Below are positions 4,693 through 8,212 of a DNA stretch of 8,212 bases, piece by piece (positions within the stretch are counted from its first letter, which is position 1; each line of letters starts with the position of its first letter). The DNA is from a bacterium. Lineage in GTDB: Bacteria > Patescibacteriota > Andersenbacteria > UBA10190. The stretch lies in the NCBI GenBank assembly GCA_002686445.1, contig NZCO01000058.1, positions 1-8,212 on the forward strand, in the 5' to 3' direction. The position numbers were made by a program, and so were the translations under genes. Below the pieces are notes generated by a model. The model was not told the origin of the DNA and did no database searches. It saw only the letters and a list, made by a program, of their open reading frames with translations.

Positions 4693-6927
4693 GTGGGTAT
4701 GCCCAGATCTGAACAACCACCGTTTCGATCAGACGCCAGTGAGCTGGTCCTGTCAAACAACGCTGACTTCGCTATTGAGACGTACCTCTTTGAACCATCC
4801 CCAGCCGAAGCACGGCTCGGGCACTTGTACGCAGCTGGAGAGACCGAGGCACGAGATGGTGTAGGTAAGGAGCTGCTAGACATGACTATCTCTGCCTTGC
4901 AGCGTGAGTATTATCGAGACCCCAGTCGAAATTCACTTAATAGTTTTGAATCTGCTCTCCATCAAGCAAACCTGGTGCTGCACGACGCCGCAGAGCAAGG
5001 GATCCGTGATTGGATGGGATATTTTCACGTTGCTGTTGGTGTCCTGGCGCAAGAGTCGCTCCACGTCAGCACAGCCGGTCATGGCACTATCTTTTTGGCA
5101 CGGCGCACCTCCATCACCGAGCTGTCTGCCGATCTTTCCTATTCACCCATCACGGAACCGCTGCGGACTTTTTCCCAGGTAGCCAGCGGCACCGTTGCGC
5201 CCCGGGACGTAGTCTTCTTTGGCACGTCGGCGCTGCAAACCGCGTTCCGGCGGGAAGACTTAACGCGTATCGTAATCGACCATTCAGCTGATCGCATCAG
5301 CTCGCGTCTTGAGCAATTATACGAAGATCAGCAGCTCACAGCTGCGCTAGCAGCAATTGTCTTTACGGCCGTATCCCCCGCAGTTGCTGTTGCTCCGGCC
5401 TCAGTGAGCGGCGAGGAGGTAATTCCTCGGCGCCAATCCGTCATGGCCCAAGTAAAACCGCGACAGCCATTAGTTATTGAACGCTCCGTGCTCAGATCAG
5501 CTCTGGCCATAATCGGCCGTACATTCGGCATGGGTGGTACCTGGCTGCGGGGCGTCGGCTGGCCATTGCTGCTTCAGGGTTCCAAGGCCAGCGGAAGGGC
5601 CGTGGCAGCTGCCTCAGTATCTACCGGACAAGCTGCGAAAGAACTCACCAAGCAAGGCGTCTCCCGTGTCCAAGAGCGCACCAGCGCAGGTGCACCAGCT
5701 GGTCCGGCAATGACGAGGCCCCAACGTCCCGCGCTTACAAAACGCATTGGTGGTGGCATAGCAGGGCTGCCGAACCTGCTACTCGGTTGGTTGAAGCGCC
5801 TGCCCCGGGCAACTAAGGTATTCGCGGTGATCACCGTCATCTTGGCTTTAGTGTTAGTGGCGACGTTGTCGCTCCTGCAGCAAAAGAGAACTGAGGATGC
5901 GAGCATCCAGCAGGCCAGTGAAACGCTACACGATGCGCGCACGAAGGCCGATGCTGCCGAGACTGCGCTAATATACGACAATCGAGATCAGGCACGTAAC
6001 CTCCTGACCGATGCGCAGGGACAGGTGGCGGAGCTTAGGGGTACAGGTTTGTATGTCGAGGAAGTGCAGGTGCTACAAACACAGATTGTGTCCATCCAGG
6101 ATCGTTTGCAGCGGATCGCTCGGGCATCCACGGCCGCTACCTCAGTGATTGGCGAATTTTCCGAAGCACTCGAGGGTACCGTACCTACCTCCTTAACGGT
6201 TCTTGGCGACACACTCTACACCTTTAATCCCACGACCAATACCATCATTGCCATGAAGCCTGATGGTGCAGTGGAAACAGTAACCGAAACCACTAGTGGG
6301 ATAGGCTTTTTGACCAACGGTACCGCCCACGTCGCGGATAAAACGATCGTCTTTACGACTGATGCTCCTGGTGTAGCCCTGTTTGATAGCAAGAATAATG
6401 AACTGTCCGGGCAGGAAATAAGTTTCTCATCCGAAACACCAGACCTCGGAGACGTCGTGACCTATGGCAGTCGACTGTACGCCCACGACCGATCTGCAAA
6501 CAACATCTATGGATTTAGTAAGAGTCTGCGCGGCTATGGCTCTGGCCTACCATGGATCAGTGACCCGGACTTTCCCAAAGACTCTATCGTCAGCTTCAGT
6601 GTGGATGGTGGCATTTTCACTCTCCATATCGACGGCACTATCCGTAGGCTGTTCAAGGGCGTGGCCGAAGAGTTCACGGCGGAGCCAGTCGAACCCCCCT
6701 TAGATGGTGCAACAAAGATAATTGCCAGTGAAGAGCTCAGATATCTATACGTGTTTGATCCGGGCCGTAACCGAGTAGTGGTCTACGATAAGGATGGAGA
6801 GCTCCTGCAACAGGTACTGCTGGACGTGGCGCCTGATCTGCACGACGTAGCCATAGCGGCTGATGAATCCACTTTGTACGCCCTCGATGGCACACGAGTA
6901 TTGTCAGTGCCCCTAGTGACCGAATAA
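4693..6927 (+). CDS. Transmembrane pseudo-PP2C protein with outer propeller-like domain
   Basis: I do not recognise a named gene. The 744-residue protein has four parts. Residues about 20-226 look like a PP2C phosphatase fold, but the metal-binding Asp motifs are gone: YAAGETEARDG (46-56) replaces the ADGMGG motif, TAGHGTIFLAR (127-137) replaces GDSR, and FFGTSAL (175-181) replaces the SDG motif. Residues about 227-372 are a low-complexity Ala/Pro/Arg-rich linker. A membrane helix (376-395) after a basic cluster puts the N-terminus inside. Outside follow a coiled coil (about 400-475) and a beta-rich region (about 489-744) with propeller-like repeats such as GDTLYTFNPTTNTIIAMKPDG and RYLYVFDPGRNRVVVYDKDG. 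It may carry a signal across the membrane. GTG 4693 and ATG 4699 are both possible starts and both lie in candidate operator 2. Confidence 0.75.
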   Translation: MGMPRSEQPPFRSDASELVLSNNADFAIETYLFEPSPAEARLGHLYAAGETEARDGVGKELLDMTISALQREYYRDPSRNSLNSFESALHQANLVLHDAAEQGIRDWMGYFHVAVGVLAQESLHVSTAGHGTIFLARRTSITELSADLSYSPITEPLRTFSQVASGTVAPRDVVFFGTSALQTAFRREDLTRIVIDHSADRISSRLEQLYEDQQLTAALAAIVFTAVSPAVAVAPASVSGEEVIPRRQSVMAQVKPRQPLVIERSVLRSALAIIGRTFGMGGTWLRGVGWPLLLQGSKASGRAVAAASVSTGQAAKELTKQGVSRVQERTSAGAPAGPAMTRPQRPALTKRIGGGIAGLPNLLLGWLKRLPRATKVFAVITVILALVLVATLSLLQQKRTEDASIQQASETLHDARTKADAAETALIYDNRDQARNLLTDAQGQVAELRGTGLYVEEVQVLQTQIVSIQDRLQRIARASTAATSVIGEFSEALEGTVPTSLTVLGDTLYTFNPTTNTIIAMKPDGAVETVTETTSGIGFLTNGTAHVADKTIVFTTDAPGVALFDSKNNELSGQEISFSSETPDLGDVVTYGSRLYAHDRSANNIYGFSKSLRGYGSGLPWISDPDFPKDSIVSFSVDGGIFTLHIDGTIRRLFKGVAEEFTAEPVEPPLDGATKIIASEELRYLYVFDPGRNRVVVYDKDGELLQQVLLDVAPDLHDVAIAADESTLYALDGTRVLSVPLVTE
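4694..4705. promoter_or_regulatory. Candidate operator 2, inverted repeat TGGG-TATG-CCCA
   Basis: This 12-nt repeat differs from the one at 4631-4641 only by one extra central base. It overlaps the start codons of the pseudo-PP2C gene, at about +14 to +25 from the predicted transcription start, so bound protein would block initiation or early elongation. Confidence 0.45.
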
Positions 6928-6949
6928 CAGCGTGCCCGATCTTGTTACT

Positions 6950-6971
6950 ACCGCACGGTCGCGGTTTTTTT
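6950..6971 (+). terminator. Rho-independent terminator of the pseudo-PP2C gene
   Basis: ACCGC (6950-6954) pairs with GCGGT (6961-6965) around a 6-nt loop, followed by a run of seven T residues (6965-6971). It starts 22 nt after the stop codon. The T-tract overlaps the stop codon of the convergent Clp gene, and on the minus strand no T-tract follows, so it works one way only. CGTGC (6931-6935) can pair with GCACG (6953-6957), a competing stem that would disrupt it. Confidence 0.75.
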
Positions 6972-8212
6972 ACGCCGACTCCGGCTGCGCTAGCTCGTGC
7001 AACTGCTCCGGCGTCAAAGTGACGGGCTTCCCCGGTACCAGCTCGCCCTTAAGTACCATACGAGCGACGGCATACTCAACCGTGTTTTTCAGGGCACGAC
7101 TCATTGGCCGAGCGCCAAACTCAGGATCATAGCCAATGGAAGCTAAGTAAGTGACAAGTTCGTCAGTGATGGTTACCTGCACCCCGTGCTGTGTATCTAG
7201 TCTACGATTGAGCGCCTTCAACATTAGGCGGGCGATCTGCTCTATGTGCTGCTTGGACAGCGGGGTAAAGGTGATCACACCATCAAAGCGGTTGAGCAGC
7301 TCAGAGCGCATAATCCCCTCTTGTAATATATGTTCCCGCAGTGTGTCCTCGAAACCGTCTGGCAGCTGCTCCTGCGTATGCACCGTCGTGCGAATAAGTT
7401 CCGCCCCCGCGTTACTAGTGGCGATGATAATAGCGTGGTTAAACGAAACCTGTTGTCCCCGTGCGTCAGTGATGCGCCCCTCATCAAGAATCTGTAAGAA
7501 GAGCTGGTGGACCATGGGATGAGCTTTCTCGAACTCATCTAGCAACAGTACCGTAAACGGCTGCTCCGACATGATAGAGGCTAGGCGTCCCACCGGCTGC
7601 GCAGCGCTACCGAGCAAGCTCTCCACACCGCGCTCACCCTGGTACTCAGACATGTCGAGGCGTGACAAGTAATCCTCAGAACCGAAATACGTTTGTGCCA
7701 GTGTTTTCGCTGTCTCGGTCTTGCCTACCCCAGTCGGACCGAGAAACAAGAAGGTGCCAATTGGCTTCTTTGTATCGCGTACACCAGCTCGAGCCCGAAT
7801 CATTGCGCGTGCTATCGCGCTGACCGCCCGATGCTGATTAACAATCCGCCGGTGCATGACTTCCTCCAGATTCAGCAAGTAATCTCGTTCGGTTTGTAAT
7901 ACCTTACCAACGGGCACGCCCACCTTACGTGAAACTACTTGCGCAATCACCTTTTCCGCTAGAACCTTCGACCCAGCGCTCTGCGCTACCACCAACGACT
8001 CCTCGAGTACATCGAATGCGCGCTCCGGATAAGGAGTGTTCTGCAACACCCCAGACGTTGTGCGTACCAACGAACGAAGAGTGGTATACGGAATCTCGAT
8101 GCCGCTACGTCGTTCGATCGCTTCCGTCATTATTGCCAGCACTTGTTGCGTCTGTTCCTCAGTGGCCGACGGTACTTGCACAATCTCGAACAGGTGCACT
8201 AATTCCTCATTA
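6970..8212 (-). CDS. Clp/Hsp100-type AAA+ ATPase, C-terminal part
   Basis: The frame is open to the right edge (four residues, NEEL, precede the GTG at 8199), so the N-terminus and most of the first AAA+ module lie outside; 8199 is not a real start. Numbering from 8199, the visible protein begins in the D1 small domain (LFEIVQVPSATEEQ), with ERAFDVLEES for the usual DKAIDLLDEA, and no ClpB-type coiled-coil M domain. D2 is complete: Walker A GPTGVGKT (154-161), Walker B VLLLDE (217-222), sensor 1 Asn263 in ATSNAG, arginine finger in LLNRFDG (301-307), and sensor 2 GARPMSRAL (362-370). These enzymes unfold proteins, alone or for ClpP. Unusually, GSAAQPVGRLASIM (197-210) replaces the GxPPGYVGY pore loop, and no IGF/IGL ClpP-docking tripeptide is seen. 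It may be a non-ClpP remodeller. Confidence 0.88.
   Translation of the reverse strand, partial: NEELVHLFEIVQVPSATEEQTQQVLAIMTEAIERRSGIEIPYTTLRSLVRTTSGVLQNTPYPERAFDVLEESLVVAQSAGSKVLAEKVIAQVVSRKVGVPVGKVLQTERDYLLNLEEVMHRRIVNQHRAVSAIARAMIRARAGVRDTKKPIGTFLFLGPTGVGKTETAKTLAQTYFGSEDYLSRLDMSEYQGERGVESLLGSAAQPVGRLASIMSEQPFTVLLLDEFEKAHPMVHQLFLQILDEGRITDARGQQVSFNHAIIIATSNAGAELIRTTVHTQEQLPDGFEDTLREHILQEGIMRSELLNRFDGVITFTPLSKQHIEQIARLMLKALNRRLDTQHGVQVTITDELVTYLASIGYDPEFGARPMSRALKNTVEYAVARMVLKGELVPGKPVTLTPEQLHELAQPESA

Noticed and set aside
1..8212. Insertion sequence, CRISPR array, tRNA gene or prophage signature
   Set aside because: No transposase or integrase, regularly spaced repeats, tRNA-like cloverleaf or phage gene was found on either strand by reading.

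Overview
This window looks like chromosomal DNA from a bacterium of the Candidate Phyla Radiation (Patescibacteria). Three things point there: the MraZ sequence type; a wall module of VanZ-like protein plus sortase behind a winged-helix regulator whose second domain is a degenerate nucleotidyltransferase-like fold; and a large protein joining a degraded PP2C domain, one membrane segment and an outer propeller-like domain. The assignment rests on remembered family resemblance, not a search. The standard genetic code fits every gene, and base composition is moderate throughout.

From about position 2600 down to 1, on the minus strand, lies the start of a division and cell-wall (dcw) cluster: mraZ, rsmH, an ftsL-like gene, then the first 21 codons of a gene that by synteny should be ftsI/PBP. 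In front of mraZ are three TGGNN repeats with a 10-bp period (a textbook MraZ box), a good promoter, and a leader of about 190 nt holding a 122-nt multi-stem structure. Between the ftsL-like gene and the putative ftsI lie 225 bp with two clear hairpins and no convincing gene.

From 4565 down to 2618, also on the minus strand, is an apparent three-gene operon: winged-helix regulator, VanZ-like membrane protein, sortase. It ends in a strong hairpin that can terminate on both strands (2557-2591). A second terminator-like hairpin sits between the regulator and the VanZ-like gene, so the latter two may depend on read-through or on a promoter of their own.

The plus-strand 744-residue pseudo-PP2C/propeller gene (4693-6927) is transcribed divergently from the regulator. 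Two near-identical inverted repeats (TGGGTAT-CCCA and TGGGTATG-CCCA) bracket its predicted promoter about 63 bp apart and are candidate operators for the regulator. The gene ends at a terminator whose T-tract touches the stop codon of a convergent Clp/Hsp100-type ATPase (6970 to the right edge, N-terminus outside the window). The second AAA+ module of that ATPase has intact ATPase motifs but lacks the usual aromatic pore loop.

Taken together, the window joins envelope growth and division (mraZ cluster) to a surface-protein module (sortase, VanZ-like, transmembrane propeller protein). The most interesting unexplained items are the structured mraZ leader, the paired operators in the divergent region, and the transmembrane pseudo-phosphatase.
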